Positions 46,160-56,493 of a stretch of DNA of 64,000 nucleotides are shown piece after piece. This DNA comes from Pseudomonas frederiksbergensis (lineage in GTDB: Bacteria; Pseudomonadota; Gammaproteobacteria; Pseudomonadales; Pseudomonadaceae). Location of the stretch: contig NZ_CP142104.1 in the NCBI RefSeq assembly GCF_035751725.1, positions 2,604,001 to 2,668,000 on the forward strand, written 5' to 3'. Every line of letters starts with the position of its first letter. Within the stretch, counting starts at the first letter, position 1. The translations under genes and the position numbers were made by a program. The notes under the pieces are model-generated. The model searched no databases. It saw only the letters and a program-made list of their open reading frames with translations, and had not been told where the DNA came from.

Positions 46160-47140
46160 ATGCAACTCGGGATCATTGGACTGGGCCGCATGGGCGGCAA
46201 TATTGCGCGGCGCCTGATGCTCAATGGGCACACCACCGTCGTATATGACCGCAATGCCGCTTTTGTCGAAAACCTGAGCCAGGAAGGCGCAACGGGCGTC
46301 GCGGACCTGCCGGCGCTGGTCGCCGGGCTGCAGAAACCTCGGGCGGTCTGGGTCATGCTGCCAGCCGGCGCACCCACGGAAGACACGATCAATGTGCTCG
46401 GCGAATTGCTCGAGCCAGGGGACGTCATCATCGATGGCGGCAACACGTACTACAAGGACGACATCCGACGTGCCCAGGCGCTGTCGGAAAAAGGCCTGAG
46501 CTACATCGACGTCGGCACCTCCGGCGGCGTCTGGGGGCTCGAGCGCGGGTACTGCATGATGATCGGTGGCGAGGCCGATGTAGTCCGACGCCTGGACCCA
46601 CTGTTCGAAAGCCTGGCGCCGGGCATGGGCGATATCCCACGCACCCGTGATCGCAAGTCCGACGACGATCGTGCCGAACGTGGCTACATCCACGCGGGCC
46701 CGGCCGGGTCCGGCCATTTCGTCAAGATGATCCACAACGGTATCGAATACGGAATGATGCAGGCCTTCGCCGAGGGCTTCGATATCCTCAAGACCAAATC
46801 CAGCGAAAGCCTGCCGCCTGAGCAGCGATTCGACTTGAACCTGGCCGATATCGCCGAAGTCTGGCGCCGCGGTAGCGTGGTTTCATCCTGGTTGCTGGAT
46901 TTGACCGCCGATGCGTTGGCCAGCGATCCGAAGCTCGATGGCTTCTCCGGCGAAGTGGCCGATAGCGGGGAAGGGCGCTGGACCATCGAGGCGGCCATCG
47001 AGCAAGCGGTGCCGGTACCGGTGTTGTCCAGTTCGCTGTTCGCCCGCTTCCGCTCCCGCCAGCAGGCCACCTATGGCGACAAGATGCTCTCGGCCATGCG
47101 CTTCGGCTTCGGCGGCCACGTGGAGACACCGAAAAAATGA
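46160..47140 (+). CDS. gnd: 6-phosphogluconate dehydrogenase, decarboxylating (short form)
   Basis: 326 residues, about 140 shorter than the E. coli enzyme, as in the short GntZ/YqeC group. It oxidises 6-phosphogluconate to ribulose-5-phosphate and CO2. Features: Rossmann loop [19 protein letters not shown] (about 6-24), [29 protein letters not shown], and [19 protein letters not shown] with the catalytic Lys (about 184). Its stop overlaps the start of zwf (ATGA). Pseudomonads usually lack a full oxidative pentose-phosphate branch in their core glucose cluster, so this operon may supply NADPH and ribulose-5-phosphate. P. putida has a comparable zwfB-gntZ pair, as I recall. Confidence 0.92.
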   Translation: MQLGIIGLGRMGGNIARRLMLNGHTTVVYDRNAAFVENLSQEGATGVADLPALVAGLQKPRAVWVMLPAGAPTEDTINVLGELLEPGDVIIDGGNTYYKDDIRRAQALSEKGLSYIDVGTSGGVWGLERGYCMMIGGEADVVRRLDPLFESLAPGMGDIPRTRDRKSDDDRAERGYIHAGPAGSGHFVKMIHNGIEYGMMQAFAEGFDILKTKSSESLPPEQRFDLNLADIAEVWRRGSVVSSWLLDLTADALASDPKLDGFSGEVADSGEGRWTIEAAIEQAVPVPVLSSSLFARFRSRQQATYGDKMLSAMRFGFGGHVETPKK

Positions 47141-48657
47141 CCTCGATCGGCAGGAAATCCAAGGCAGAACCTGCGCCACCGACCACGCTGTTCCTGTTCG
47201 GTGCACATGGAGACCTGGTCAAGCGCTTGCTCATGCCGGCGCTTTACCACCTCAGTCGTGACGGGCTGTTGGGGGATGGCCTGCAGATCATCGGTGTCGA
47301 CCACAACGCTATCAGCGATGTGGATTTTGCGAAGAAGCTCGAGGATTTCATTCGTAACGAAGCGGCGAGCAAGGGCGGCGATCCCGAACGGGCGCTCGAT
47401 CCGGCGCTATGGGCCAGGCTGGCCCAAGGCATCAGTTACGTCCAGGGTGACTTCCTCGACGACAGCACCTACGAAGCGCTGGCGGCGAAAATCGCCGCCA
47501 GCGGCACTGGCAACGCGGTCTTCTACCTGGCGACCGCGCCACGTTTTTTCAGTGAAGTGGTCCGCCGCCTCGGCGCAGCCGGGCTGCTTCACGAACAGGA
47601 TGATGCTTTCCGGCGTGTGGTGATCGAAAAGCCGTTCGGCTCCGACCTGCAAACCGCCGAGGCACTCAACGCCTGTCTGCTCAAGGTCATGAGCGAGAAA
47701 CAGATCTATCGGATCGACCATTACCTGGGCAAGGAGACGGTCCAGAACATTCTCGTCAGCCGTTTCTCCAACAGCCTGTTCGAGGCGTTCTGGAACAATC
47801 ACTACATCGACCACGTGCAGATCACCGCCGCCGAGACCGTTGGCGTCGAAACCCGTGGCAGTTTCTATGAACATACCGGCGCCCTGCGGGACATGGTGCC
47901 CAACCACCTTTTCCAACTATTGGCGATGGTTGCCATGGAGCCGCCCGCCGCCTTTGGTGCCGACGCGGTGCGTGGCGAGAAGGCCAAGGTGGTGGGGGCG
48001 ATCCGCCCCTGGTCGGTGGAGCAGGCGCGCGCCAATTCGGTCCGTGGCCAATACACGACCGGGGAAGTGGGCGGCAACGCGGTGAAGGGTTACCGCGAGG
48101 AGACCAACGTCGCGGCCGACAGCGACACTGAAACCTATGTCGCCCTGAAGGTCATGATCGATAACTGGCGCTGGGTCGGCGTGCCATTCTATTTGCGCAC
48201 CGGCAAGCGCATGAGCGTGCGCGACACGGAAATCGTCATCTGCTTCAAGCCAGCGCCCTACGCGCAGTTTCGCGACACTGAGGTCGACGAATTGCAACCT
48301 ACGCACCTCAGAATCCAGATTCAGCCCAACGAAGGCATGTGGTTCGACCTGCTGGCCAAGCGGCCCGGCCCGGCCCTCGACATGGCGAATATCGAACTGG
48401 GTTTTGCCTACAAGGATTTCTTCGAAATGCAGCCGTCTACGGGTTACGAGACCTTGATCTACGATTGCCTGACGGGCGACCAGACGTTGTTCCAGCGCGC
48501 CGACAATATAGAGAACGGCTGGCGCGCGGTGCAGCCATTCCTTGACGCGTGGCGAGAGGACGCAACGGTGCAGCCGTACAAGGCCGGTGAGGATGGCCCT
48601 GCGGCCGCCGACGCTTTACTGACTCGCGACGGTCGCGTCTGGCATGGCCTCGGATGA
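47137..48657 (+). CDS. zwf: Glucose-6-phosphate 1-dehydrogenase
   Basis: 506 residues. The N-terminal coenzyme loop is [20 protein letters not shown] (about 14-33), with GAHGDL in place of the more usual GASGDL. The active-site signature [14 protein letters not shown] lies near 191-204. A Lys in EKPFG (about 165) and TGKRM complete the usual sugar-phosphate site. It starts within the gnd stop and ends within the start of the HAD gene, so all three genes are translationally coupled. It produces 6-phosphogluconolactone plus NAD(P)H; this is probably a second zwf, since the main pseudomonad copy sits with pgl and eda. Confidence 0.93.
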   Translation: MTSIGRKSKAEPAPPTTLFLFGAHGDLVKRLLMPALYHLSRDGLLGDGLQIIGVDHNAISDVDFAKKLEDFIRNEAASKGGDPERALDPALWARLAQGISYVQGDFLDDSTYEALAAKIAASGTGNAVFYLATAPRFFSEVVRRLGAAGLLHEQDDAFRRVVIEKPFGSDLQTAEALNACLLKVMSEKQIYRIDHYLGKETVQNILVSRFSNSLFEAFWNNHYIDHVQITAAETVGVETRGSFYEHTGALRDMVPNHLFQLLAMVAMEPPAAFGADAVRGEKAKVVGAIRPWSVEQARANSVRGQYTTGEVGGNAVKGYREETNVAADSDTETYVALKVMIDNWRWVGVPFYLRTGKRMSVRDTEIVICFKPAPYAQFRDTEVDELQPTHLRIQIQPNEGMWFDLLAKRPGPALDMANIELGFAYKDFFEMQPSTGYETLIYDCLTGDQTLFQRADNIENGWRAVQPFLDAWREDATVQPYKAGEDGPAAADALLTRDGRVWHGLG

Positions 48658-49475
48658 GCAATCAACTGAAACCTCCCATTCGCTTCTTGCTCAGTGACAT
48701 GGACGGTACTTTGTTGCTGCCTGATCACAGCCTCAACCAGCGCACTGTCGCCGCCGTCCGCTCGTTGCGTGAGGCCGGCGTGTTGTTCAGCCTCGCCACC
48801 GGGCGGCCGCCACGGGCGATGTTGCAGCAGATCGAGGCATTGGGCGTCGACCTGCCGACCGCCGCATTTAATGGCGGTACGCTGGTGCATCCGGACGGCA
48901 GTTTTTTGGCCGTTCATTACCTGCCACCCGAGGCGGCGCTGACGACGCTTGCGCTGTACGCCGATCAGCCGGGCATCGAGGTTTGGGTATTTGCCGACGG
49001 TGATTGGCTGGTACGCGACGCCAACGGGCCGATGGTGCCGGTGGAAACCCGTGGCCTGGGTTATCCGCCTGTCGAAGTGGACAGTTTCGAACCCTATCTG
49101 GAGCGCATCGATAAAATCGTTGCGACCAGCGCCAATACCGATCTGCTGGTCGAACTGGAGGCGCGCCTGCACCCGCTGCTCAAGGGCCAGGCCCAAGTGT
49201 CGCGGTCGCAGCCGATCTACCTGGACGTGACGGCAATGAAGGCCAACAAAGGGGAGGCGCTGTCGACCTTGGCTGAATTCCTCGGCGTGCCGTTGGAGCA
49301 GACCGCCGCCATGGGGGATGGAGGCAACGATCCGGCGATGTTTCACCGCGCGGGGCTGTCGATCGCGATGGGGCAGGCCGAAGAAGCGATCAAGCGCCAG
49401 GCCGATGTTGTCACCGCAGCGAGCACCGAGGACGGCGCGGCGTTGGCGATCGAGCGATACATCCTGCCGCGATGA
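48654..49475 (+). CDS. Cof-type HAD-IIB family phosphatase
   Basis: 273 residues. The nucleophile motif LLSDMDGTLLLPDH (Asp about 14 and 16), a Thr/Ser motif in FSLATGRPPRAML, a Lys-containing AMKANKGEAL and the acidic motif AMGDGGNDPAMFHRAGL define HAD subclass IIB. These enzymes dephosphorylate sugar phosphates and related metabolites. The ATGA overlap with zwf implies a role in the same pathway, for instance removing excess or damaged sugar phosphates or the missing lactonase step; the last is only speculation, because lactonases are not HAD proteins. Confidence 0.9.
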   Translation: MSNQLKPPIRFLLSDMDGTLLLPDHSLNQRTVAAVRSLREAGVLFSLATGRPPRAMLQQIEALGVDLPTAAFNGGTLVHPDGSFLAVHYLPPEAALTTLALYADQPGIEVWVFADGDWLVRDANGPMVPVETRGLGYPPVEVDSFEPYLERIDKIVATSANTDLLVELEARLHPLLKGQAQVSRSQPIYLDVTAMKANKGEALSTLAEFLGVPLEQTAAMGDGGNDPAMFHRAGLSIAMGQAEEAIKRQADVVTAASTEDGAALAIERYILPR

Positions 49476-49562
49476 ACCCCGACGGCTCCCCTCGGGCCTG
49501 GTATTGCGCAATGGCATTGGATGCGCCCTTGGCAGGGCGCATCCAGGTGCTGCTATTGCGGT

Positions 49563-50771
49563 TCAGGTCCGCGACTTTCGAGCGTTCGCTGCCATCAGGA
49601 CGATGATCCCCAGAATGGCTGCCAGAGTGGAGCCCAAGAGCACTCCCACTTTAACTTCGTCCACCAAGTGGGGGGCGCCTGGGAAGGCTAGGGCACCGAT
49701 GAACAGACTCATGGTAAATCCGATCCCGCATAGCAGCGCAACCCCATAAAGCTGAATCCAGCTGGCCCCCTCAGGAAGCCTGGCCAAGCCACAACGGATG
49801 ACCAGCGTTGCCAGGCCGAACACCCCGAGTTGCTTGCCGAGCAGCAGCCCCAGCGCTACACCTAGCGGAACCGGGTCGATCAGGTTGTGCGGCGTGATTC
49901 CGGCGAGCGAGACGCCGGCATTGGCGAAACCAAAGATGGGCACGATTGCGAAAGCTACCCAGCGGTGCATTTTCTCTTCGAGATAGAGCAGCGGTGACTT
50001 GCGTTCCTCCACGGGGTTACCCAACGGAATGAAGAAGGCAAGAATGACGCCGGCCAGCGTCGCATGGATGCCGGACTTAAGCATGAAGAACCACAGCAGG
50101 GCACCGACAAGCAGATAGGGGAACAGTCTCCGGACGCCGCACCGATTGAGCGCAACCAGCAAGACAGTTGCTCCCAGCGAAGCCAGTAACATGGTGATGG
50201 ATAGATCGCTGGTATAAAACAGCGCGATGATAAGGACGGCTCCAAGGTCATCGAGGATCGCGAGCGCCGAAAGGAAGACCTTCAAGGAAAGAGGGGCACG
50301 CTTGCCCAGCAGCGATAACACGCCTAAAGCAAACGCGATGTCGGTGGCTGCCGGAATGGCCCATCCACTCATCGTTTCTGCACTGCCCCAATTGACCATG
50401 AGGTAGATCAAGGCAGGGAACAACATCCCGCCAAGCGCGGCGAATCCGGGAAGGGAGCGCTGGCCCCAGCTTGAAAGCTGACCCATCAGCATTTCACGCT
50501 TGATCTCAAGGCCCACCAGCAAAAAGAACACTGCCATGAGGCCGTCATTGATCCAGTGCTCGACTGAAAGCCCCAGGAAATGGATTTTCAGCAAAGAAAA
50601 GTAGTCGGCTGACAATGGCGAGTTCGCAACCACGAGGGCAGCCAAAGCAGCGCCCATCAACACCAGGCCTCCTGCTGATTCTGCGGCGAAAAATCTGGAC
50701 AGAAAAGCCCGGGCGGACGCTGACTCACGATTCTTGTCGGTTTTATTCAGGCGCGACGGTTCTGCACTCAT
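49563..50771 (-). CDS. nhaA: Na+/H+ antiporter NhaA, first paralogue
   Basis: 402 residues, twelve membrane helices. It exports Na+ in exchange for two H+. The ion-binding aspartate pair lies in [20 protein letters not shown] (about 155-174), and the [17 protein letters not shown] segment (NhaA helix IV, T-D-I-A-F-A) is intact, as is [15 protein letters not shown] near the end. ATG 50771 ([10 protein letters not shown]) fits the family; the open frame upstream is not coding-like. Its promoter region (50772-51038) is shared with the second, divergent nhaA. Confidence 0.93.
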   Translation of the reverse strand: MSAEPSRLNKTDKNRESASARAFLSRFFAAESAGGLVLMGAALAALVVANSPLSADYFSLLKIHFLGLSVEHWINDGLMAVFFLLVGLEIKREMLMGQLSSWGQRSLPGFAALGGMLFPALIYLMVNWGSAETMSGWAIPAATDIAFALGVLSLLGKRAPLSLKVFLSALAILDDLGAVLIIALFYTSDLSITMLLASLGATVLLVALNRCGVRRLFPYLLVGALLWFFMLKSGIHATLAGVILAFFIPLGNPVEERKSPLLYLEEKMHRWVAFAIVPIFGFANAGVSLAGITPHNLIDPVPLGVALGLLLGKQLGVFGLATLVIRCGLARLPEGASWIQLYGVALLCGIGFTMSLFIGALAFPGAPHLVDEVKVGVLLGSTLAAILGIIVLMAANARKSRT

Positions 50772-51038
50772 AGGCACGACTACTCCGCGCTGGCGGCCCG
50801 ACCTTCGCTTGATTAAACCTGTCCTGCCGCGTTTTTGCGGTGACACCCTCGCTGCCATTCTACACAACCTGTGTATCGCAAGGTCCAGCGCTATCGTGCA
50901 TTCATTTCCAAGCGTGGAGAAACTGTTTGTTGTTTGGGGGACTCAGACGCTTAAAGGTGGCCGGTCACAGGCACGTCGCCGTTGGGAAAATGGATTCCAT
51001 GAAGCGTTGTGCATCGGTAGAGAGCTTCGGAGGGGTGG

Positions 51039-52223
51039 ATGGGAAATGGGTTAACTCGGGATGCCAACCTGCGCGCACCTGCGCTGCTGATTCGCTTTAT
51101 GAGTTGGGAGCCTGCTGGTGGCATCGTGCTGATGCTCTCGGCACTTGCAGCATTGATCGTTGCCAATAGTCCCCTCTATTCAAGTTATGAGAGGGGGCTT
51201 GAGGCTTCTTTCCTTGGAATGTCCATGGAGCATTGGGTAAACGATGCGCTGATGTCAGTCTTCTTTCTCATGGTAGGCCTGGGAATCAAGCGCGAAGCCT
51301 TGATAGGGCAGCTTTGTGGATGGAGCCAGAGGGCGCTGCCTGGCCTCGCGGCCCTTGGGGGAATGATCGTACCGGCGATCCTATTCGTCTGCATTAATCG
51401 AGGTTCTTCCGAGACGTTGGTAGGGTGGGCGATTCCGACCGCCACGGACATCGCGTTTGCACTGGGTGTGCTGTCCTTGTTAAGCGGCAGAGTGCCGACC
51501 TCGCTGAAGATATTTTTATCCGCCTTGGCCATCATCGATGATCTCGGGGCGGTAGCCATTATTGCGCTCTTCTATACCGCCGGCCTGGATGTCTCCATGC
51601 TGCTTGCTTCGGCCGCCGTGATCGCCTTGTTGGTGCTCATGAATAAGGCCGGGGTGACGCGGTTGCTGCCTTATCTGATACTCGGAACATTGTTATGGGG
51701 GTTGGTCTTGAAGTCCGGCATCCATGCGACGCTCGCCGCGGTCGTGGTTGCATTCTGCATTCCCTTGAACAAGGACGCAGAGGGGGACGACTCTCCTTTG
51801 CAAAGACTTGAACGCAGCTTGTCCCCCTGGGTGGCCTTCATCATCTTGCCGATCTTCGGCTTCGCCAACTCGGGTGTATCCCTAAGTGATGTCACAGTAG
51901 ATCACCTGTTGGGGCCGGTACCGTTGGGAATCGCCTTGGGATTATTGTTTGGAAAGCAGGCCGGCGTTTTCACTTTCGCGCTGATAGCGATCAAGACAGG
52001 GCTGACTCAAGCCCCAGCCGGAACTACGTGGCGTCAGATCTATGGGGTGTCGTTACTGTGCGGAGTCGGCTTCACGATGAGTCTGTTCATTGGAAATCTG
52101 GCATTTCCCGAATCTCAGCGACTCATGGATGAAGTCAAGGTCGGTGTCTTGTCAGGCTCCATTCTGTCGGCCCTGATGGGCATGGCCGTCCTGCGATTTG
52201 GCGTGATTCAGCGGCGCAGATAG
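51039..52223 (+). CDS. nhaA: Na+/H+ antiporter NhaA, second paralogue
   Basis: 394 residues, the same twelve-helix layout: ESAG-like [40 protein letters not shown] and the paired aspartates in [20 protein letters not shown], then [23 protein letters not shown] precedes ATG 51039. It clearly shares an origin with the divergent gene but has changed widely between helices and has a more balanced base composition. In [15 protein letters not shown] the usual L-E-x-K-R-E motif reads L-G-I-K-R-E, so a normally conserved Glu is replaced by Gly; this may alter pH sensing or activity. Confidence 0.92.
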   Translation: MGNGLTRDANLRAPALLIRFMSWEPAGGIVLMLSALAALIVANSPLYSSYERGLEASFLGMSMEHWVNDALMSVFFLMVGLGIKREALIGQLCGWSQRALPGLAALGGMIVPAILFVCINRGSSETLVGWAIPTATDIAFALGVLSLLSGRVPTSLKIFLSALAIIDDLGAVAIIALFYTAGLDVSMLLASAAVIALLVLMNKAGVTRLLPYLILGTLLWGLVLKSGIHATLAAVVVAFCIPLNKDAEGDDSPLQRLERSLSPWVAFIILPIFGFANSGVSLSDVTVDHLLGPVPLGIALGLLFGKQAGVFTFALIAIKTGLTQAPAGTTWRQIYGVSLLCGVGFTMSLFIGNLAFPESQRLMDEVKVGVLSGSILSALMGMAVLRFGVIQRRR

Positions 52224-52238
52224 ATCGATACAATCAAA

Positions 52239-52304
52239 AGGCCAATATTCAACGCTTAAGCCGACATGAACTGCTGTCAGCTTTCAGTACGTTGAAATTG
52301 GCCT
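52239..52304. repeat. Imperfect 15-base inverted repeat after nhaA
   Basis: AGGCCAATATTCAACG (52239-52254) and CGTTGAAATTGGCCT (52290-52304) match along their whole length with one bulged base, around a 35-base loop. It lies 15 bases past the nhaA stop. It could be a long-looped terminator (a short A-run on one side and CTCTT on the other) or the ends of a tiny mobile or REP-like element. Confidence 0.5.
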
Positions 52305-52352
52305 CTTGCTTGGACTGCAACCGAACAATTCAAATATCTTGTTCGCAGGGTT

Positions 52353-52619
52353 TTATTCAGGCATCGACCAGGATTGAAGTTTGTAGCCTTCCTGGCTCAG
52401 TTCGGCACGGGCCTGTTTCAACAGGTCGGCCAATTGAGCGGGATCAGTGTAGGCACTGCTTGGGATCTGGGTGCGACCGATATGGGTGTTGGTGCGGTCG
52501 ATGACGGTCAGGCTCAGTTCACCGTTACCGTCTTGTGGGGCCCAGGCCACGCATTGGAAAGGACGGAATGCGCGGTCGGCAATCAAAAGAGCTTCGTTGA
52601 TACGGAGCGGGGCGTTCAT
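52353..52619 (-). CDS. Conserved hypothetical protein, 88 residues
   Basis: From ATG 52619 (GAGAGAT upstream). The sequence has mixed beta/alpha character: INEALLIADRAFRPFQCVAW, GELSLTVIDRTNTHIGRTQI, then a helix (DPAQLADLLKQARAELSQEG) and YKLQSWSMPE. No signal peptide, membrane segment or catalytic motif. It resembles small cytoplasmic proteins of unknown function common in Pseudomonas. It stands alone between nhaA and the sigma-54 activator gene. Confidence 0.75.
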   Translation of the reverse strand: MNAPLRINEALLIADRAFRPFQCVAWAPQDGNGELSLTVIDRTNTHIGRTQIPSSAYTDPAQLADLLKQARAELSQEGYKLQSWSMPE

Positions 52620-52960
52620 GGCGTTATCTCTCAAGGGTGCCCAATCAAATGATGTGCCGTCGGTTGGGCATACCGTGCGGCTGGTTACTTGTACTGATGT
52701 CCCGAACCCGGGGCCGGGTCACACAATCTTTGAATAAATTTCGATTTTCTTTCAGACCCGCCTTTTCGGCTTTTGTTTGAAAGGGTGCTGAAAGATTCGA
52801 TAAGCGCCAACTAACGAAACGCCTCTCTTATAACCAGTTCCTGATTGCGCCAATAACTAATCGATACAAGCAAGTGTCAACTTCTTGCTACTGTTACATG
52901 CAGGTTCGCCAAACGCCTGTTTCTAATCATATTTCCTTATTTTGGCGCCAAGGATCAGTC
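52620..52960. other. Gene-free leader of the sigma-54 activator gene
   Basis: About 340 bases, AT-richer in 52730-52950. It should hold the promoters of the two divergent flanking genes. A small palindrome, TTGGCGCCAA (52942-52951), overlaps the spacer just before the AAGGA ribosome site of the activator. I looked for copies of the dyads found upstream of fapA and found none. No convincing open frame. Confidence 0.5.
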
Positions 52961-54286
52961 ATGATCGAAGCCAGTGCGTTGCGTCGCCTTCTCGTGGTTG
53001 ACCCGTGCGATGATTGCCATCGCCTCATGCCGGGGCTGCGCGCCATTGGCTGGGATGTCGACAGCTGTTCCCTCGAACATGCCGGCGATCGGAGTTGCGA
53101 TGTGGGTCTCCTGCGTTTGCAGCCGTTTCATCTGGAGCGGCCGGAAGCGGTCAAGGAGCTGATCAGCCGCAGCGGGACTGAGTGGATCGCCGTGCTCAGC
53201 CAGGAAGTGCTGCGCCTGCAGAACGTCGGGGACTTTGTCTGCGAATGGTTCTTTGACTTCCATACCCTGCCGTTCGATGTGTCCCGGGTCCAGGTGACGT
53301 TGGGTCGCGCGTTCGGCATGGCGCGATTGCGGGGGCAGGGTTCGGTCCACATCAATCAGCCGGAACATGAATTGCTGGGCGACAGCAAGCCGATTCGCGA
53401 GCTGCGCAAGTTACTGAGCAAGCTGGCGCCGGCCGAGTCGCCCGTGCTGATTCGTGGCGAGAGCGGTACGGGCAAGGAATTGGTGGCGCGCACCCTGCAT
53501 CGCCAGTCGCATCGGAGCAACAAGCCGTTCATTGCTATCAATTGCGGCGCTATTCCGGAGCATCTGATCCAGTCCGAATTGTTCGGCCATGAGAAGGGCG
53601 CATTCACCGGTGCCCATCAACGCAAGATCGGACGGATCGAAGCCGCCCACGGCGGCACGCTGTTCCTCGATGAAATTGGCGATTTGCCACTGGAGTTGCA
53701 GGCCAACCTGCTGCGTTTCCTCCAGGAAAAACACATCGAGCGGGTCGGCGGGAGCCAGCCGATTGCCGTCGATGTCAGGGTGTTGGCGGCGACTCATGTG
53801 GATTTGGAGGCGGCCATCGAGCAACGGCGTTTCCGAGAAGACCTCTACTATCGCTTGAATGTCCTGCAAGTCGTGATGGCGCCGTTGCGCGAACGCCACG
53901 GTGATTTGTCGATGCTGGCGAGCCATTTTTCCCACTTTTACAGCCACGAAACCGGCCGGCGCCCGCGCAGCTTCAGCGAGGACGCCCTGGTGGCAATGGG
54001 CATGCACGACTGGCCCGGCAACGTGCGCGAGCTGGCCAACCGCGTTCGTCGTGGCCTGGTGTTGGCGGAAGGGCGGCAGATCGAAGCCCGGGACCTGGGT
54101 CTTGCCAGCCATCAGGGCGTCGCCGCACCGATGGCCACCCTGGAAGAGTACAAAACCCGCGCCGAGCGCCAGGCATTGAGCGATGTGCTCAATCGCCACA
54201 GCGACAACCTGAGCGTGGCGGCCCGTGTGCTGGGCGTGTCGCGGCCTACCTTCTATCGACTGCTGCACAAGCATCAGATTCGCTGA
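52961..54286 (+). CDS. Sigma-54-dependent activator with VpsR-like N-terminal domain; candidate fap regulator
   Basis: 441 residues from ATG 52961 (AAGGA seven bases upstream). Residues 1-125 look like a degenerate receiver of the VpsR/FleQ kind ([20 protein letters not shown]); the usual phospho-acceptor pattern is not obvious. The AAA+ domain follows: [16 protein letters not shown] (Walker A), [20 protein letters not shown] with the GAFTGA loop that contacts sigma-54, and [17 protein letters not shown] (Walker B), then WPGNVREL. The C-terminal Fis-like helix-turn-helix is [20 protein letters not shown]. It converges on the fap operon, whose promoter is of sigma-54 type, so I infer that it controls fap. 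Members with VpsR-like N-termini may respond to cyclic-di-GMP. Confidence 0.85.
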   Translation: MIEASALRRLLVVDPCDDCHRLMPGLRAIGWDVDSCSLEHAGDRSCDVGLLRLQPFHLERPEAVKELISRSGTEWIAVLSQEVLRLQNVGDFVCEWFFDFHTLPFDVSRVQVTLGRAFGMARLRGQGSVHINQPEHELLGDSKPIRELRKLLSKLAPAESPVLIRGESGTGKELVARTLHRQSHRSNKPFIAINCGAIPEHLIQSELFGHEKGAFTGAHQRKIGRIEAAHGGTLFLDEIGDLPLELQANLLRFLQEKHIERVGGSQPIAVDVRVLAATHVDLEAAIEQRRFREDLYYRLNVLQVVMAPLRERHGDLSMLASHFSHFYSHETGRRPRSFSEDALVAMGMHDWPGNVRELANRVRRGLVLAEGRQIEARDLGLASHQGVAAPMATLEEYKTRAERQALSDVLNRHSDNLSVAARVLGVSRPTFYRLLHKHQIR

Positions 54287-54307
54287 ATAGCGTCCCGATA
54301 ACCAAGG

Positions 54308-54329
54308 GGGAGCGAGCAGGCCCGCTCCC
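54308..54329. repeat. REP-type palindrome
   Basis: GGGAGCG (54308-54314) and CGCTCCC (54323-54329), 7+7 around eight bases, in the 73-base convergent gap between the activator gene and fapF. It has the same GGGAGC core as the palindromes at 1496 and 37538. Confidence 0.7.
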
Positions 54330-54359
54330 ACAGTGGATACATTGCGGGGGCAGCCTTCC

Positions 54360-55643
54360 TCAGAAGTAGTAAGGGAATTTCAGGCTGAAGGTGAAATCCG
54401 GCGCATCGTCGGTCAGTCCGATGGACAGGTTGGGCACGATGGTGAGGTTGTCGCTGGCGGCAACTGTCATGCCGATGTTGAAATAGCCGGCATTGGCGTC
54501 GCTGGACGTAACCGACTCCCAATCCCCGCCGTCCTGCTTGAGCTTGCTTTTCTTTTGGATCAAGTCAGAGACCGAGAACGACATGCTCATCTTTTCGTTC
54601 AGGGCAAAGGCGATGCCCGCGCCGATCTGGAAGCTGTCGCCGATCCGCACCTTGCCAGGCACTTCCTGATTGACGGTGGAACTGATGTCGTCAAAGGACT
54701 CTTCGAAGTTGTGGGTGTAGGACAGGCTGCCGAACAGCACCGCAGGATCGAACGTCTTGACCAGGGAAATTCCGGGCGTGATCGACCAAACACCGTTGCC
54801 AGTTGGCAAGTCTTCAGGAACGAAGAGGTTGGTGTTGGCCTGGGACTGGCGCAGCTTGATGCCGAACGGATCCTTGCCGGTGGGCGCCTTGACGCGCAGG
54901 GTCACCACCGCATCCGGGCTGCTGACCGATTCATCCATGAATTTGTAGGCAATGCCGAAATTGACGTCGCCGATGTTCGGGTCGCGGGTGACGGTTTCTT
55001 CACTGGTCACCCCGGAGGCCCCATCATTGGCACCGCCGGACTGATAGGTGGACTCGCGGTAGATCACCGGCACGTTGAGGTCGAACTGCCAGCGATTGTC
55101 GAAGTTGTAGCGGCCCGTCAGGTCCAGCGTCCAGGTATCAGCCTTGATCCGATCGAGGTTGATATTGCCGAGGAAAATCGAATCCAGGGCCAGGAAACCG
55201 TTGAGGATCAGTTGCCGCGAGTCGTAGCGCGAGTAGGTCACGCCGGTTTCGAAGCTGAATTTACCGCCGCCGAAGAAGCCGCTGGCCTCGTCGTAGAGGT
55301 TGGAGACGCTCTGGGCCGGCTGCGAATCGTCGGCCAGGGATTGCCCGTAGCCGCTGCCTCCTGCGGTCGCCGAGCCGCTGCCCGCCACGCCCTGGTTGCC
55401 TTTCATGTCGGCCGGGGACTTGGCCAGGCGCTTGGGAGGCGGGGCGGCGGGTTGGTCCTCCACCTGGCGGACGCGCTGTTCGAGTACCGCCAGGGCTTTT
55501 TGCTGGACCTCGTACCGTTGCCTGAGCTCTAGAAGTTCTTGTTTCAGTGCCTCGATGTCCGGGTCCGGTGCAGCTTGCAGCAGGGTTGCCGGGAACATCG
55601 TGCTTAAACACATCACAGCGCGCAACGATACGGATCGATACAT
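54360..55643 (-). CDS. fapF: Fap amyloid outer-membrane pore FapF
   Basis: 427 residues. After a signal peptide (cleaved near ATLLQAA) comes a coiled-coil region ([20 protein letters not shown] then [14 protein letters not shown], about 29-62), a Pro/Gly/Ser-rich linker, and from about 125 a beta-barrel with alternating strands ([38 protein letters not shown]). It ends in Phe (FKFPYYF-like SLKFPYYF), as outer-membrane proteins do. FapF is the trimeric pore through which FapA, FapB and FapC leave the cell; the coiled coil and linker gate it. It is the last gene of the operon. Confidence 0.93.
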   Translation of the reverse strand: MYRSVSLRAVMCLSTMFPATLLQAAPDPDIEALKQELLELRQRYEVQQKALAVLEQRVRQVEDQPAAPPPKRLAKSPADMKGNQGVAGSGSATAGGSGYGQSLADDSQPAQSVSNLYDEASGFFGGGKFSFETGVTYSRYDSRQLILNGFLALDSIFLGNINLDRIKADTWTLDLTGRYNFDNRWQFDLNVPVIYRESTYQSGGANDGASGVTSEETVTRDPNIGDVNFGIAYKFMDESVSSPDAVVTLRVKAPTGKDPFGIKLRQSQANTNLFVPEDLPTGNGVWSITPGISLVKTFDPAVLFGSLSYTHNFEESFDDISSTVNQEVPGKVRIGDSFQIGAGIAFALNEKMSMSFSVSDLIQKKSKLKQDGGDWESVTSSDANAGYFNIGMTVAASDNLTIVPNLSIGLTDDAPDFTFSLKFPYYF

Positions 55644-55689
55644 GAAATATGCCGTCCCTATATGCCCAATGGTCGGAGATCAGCGTAGA

Positions 55690-56436
55690 TCAATATCCGA
55701 GGTTACGAAGGCCGCGTAGTTGCGTCAGGTTGCTGTTCAATGCCCCGGCGCTGGGGCCGTTATTGTTCAATACGACGTTGAGCTGGGTCATGTTGTTGAC
55801 CAGGTTGCTGTTGCCCTGCAGGCGAGTGTTTTGCAGCAAGCCGCCCTGGGCCACTTGTTGCAGTGTGCTGCCTTGATTGTGATTGGCCTGGATCGCCATC
55901 TGCACGCCGCTGCCGGTCGCGGTGACCGCGACGCTGCCGGCGGCGTTGCTGCCACTGATGGTCTGGCCTTGGGTCAACAATTGGCCTTGGGAGGGGACCA
56001 GGGCCGGGGCCTGGCTGCTTTCCTTCACGTTGATGCTGACATCGTTGTACGCGATGTTGCCGTCGCCTGCGGCACGCACGCTCTGGGTCACGCCTTGGCC
56101 TGCGCCGAGGCCGGCGCCGCCGGTGACGGTGCCGCTGCCGTGTTCCGGGGCGTTGCCGTTGCCGGTCTGCTTGATGGTTGTGACATAAAACTCCGGTTTG
56201 ACCGTGGAGGCCTGGATCTGCATTGAGCTTGACGCGCCGATCAGGTCGCCACTGGCGTTGCGCCAGGTGCTGCTCATGACGATGCCAAAGCTGATGACTC
56301 GTCCGGGCATGACGTAACGGCCCCGAAGCTCGGCGAGCTCCTGGTCCTTGACTTCGATGGGTTTGAAACCGGCGTGGGCAAGGCCCGACGTCGTTGTGGC
56401 CAGGCAGGCCAGCGTGAGCCAGTATGAGCATTTCAT
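55690..56436 (-). CDS. fapE: Fap system protein FapE
   Basis: 248 residues from ATG 56436 (GGGAGC upstream). A signal peptide (SYWLTLACLATTTSGLAHA) precedes FKPIEVKDQELAELRGRYVM, a motif I associate with FapE, then Gly/Asn/Gln/Ser-rich sequence (GSGVQMAIQANHNQGSTLQQ) and a terminal NSNLVNNMTQLNVVLNN-type stretch. FapE is exported and found at low level in Fap fibrils, perhaps as a cap or chaperone. It lies between fapD and fapF; gaps of about 45-55 bases. Confidence 0.92.
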   Translation of the reverse strand: MKCSYWLTLACLATTTSGLAHAGFKPIEVKDQELAELRGRYVMPGRVISFGIVMSSTWRNASGDLIGASSSMQIQASTVKPEFYVTTIKQTGNGNAPEHGSGTVTGGAGLGAGQGVTQSVRAAGDGNIAYNDVSINVKESSQAPALVPSQGQLLTQGQTISGSNAAGSVAVTATGSGVQMAIQANHNQGSTLQQVAQGGLLQNTRLQGNSNLVNNMTQLNVVLNNNGPSAGALNSNLTQLRGLRNLGY

Positions 56437-56493
56437 GTGTTGCTCCCGGAGCATCCTGCTCCTTCTGTATTTTTCTTGGCAGTTGTGCGGCGC

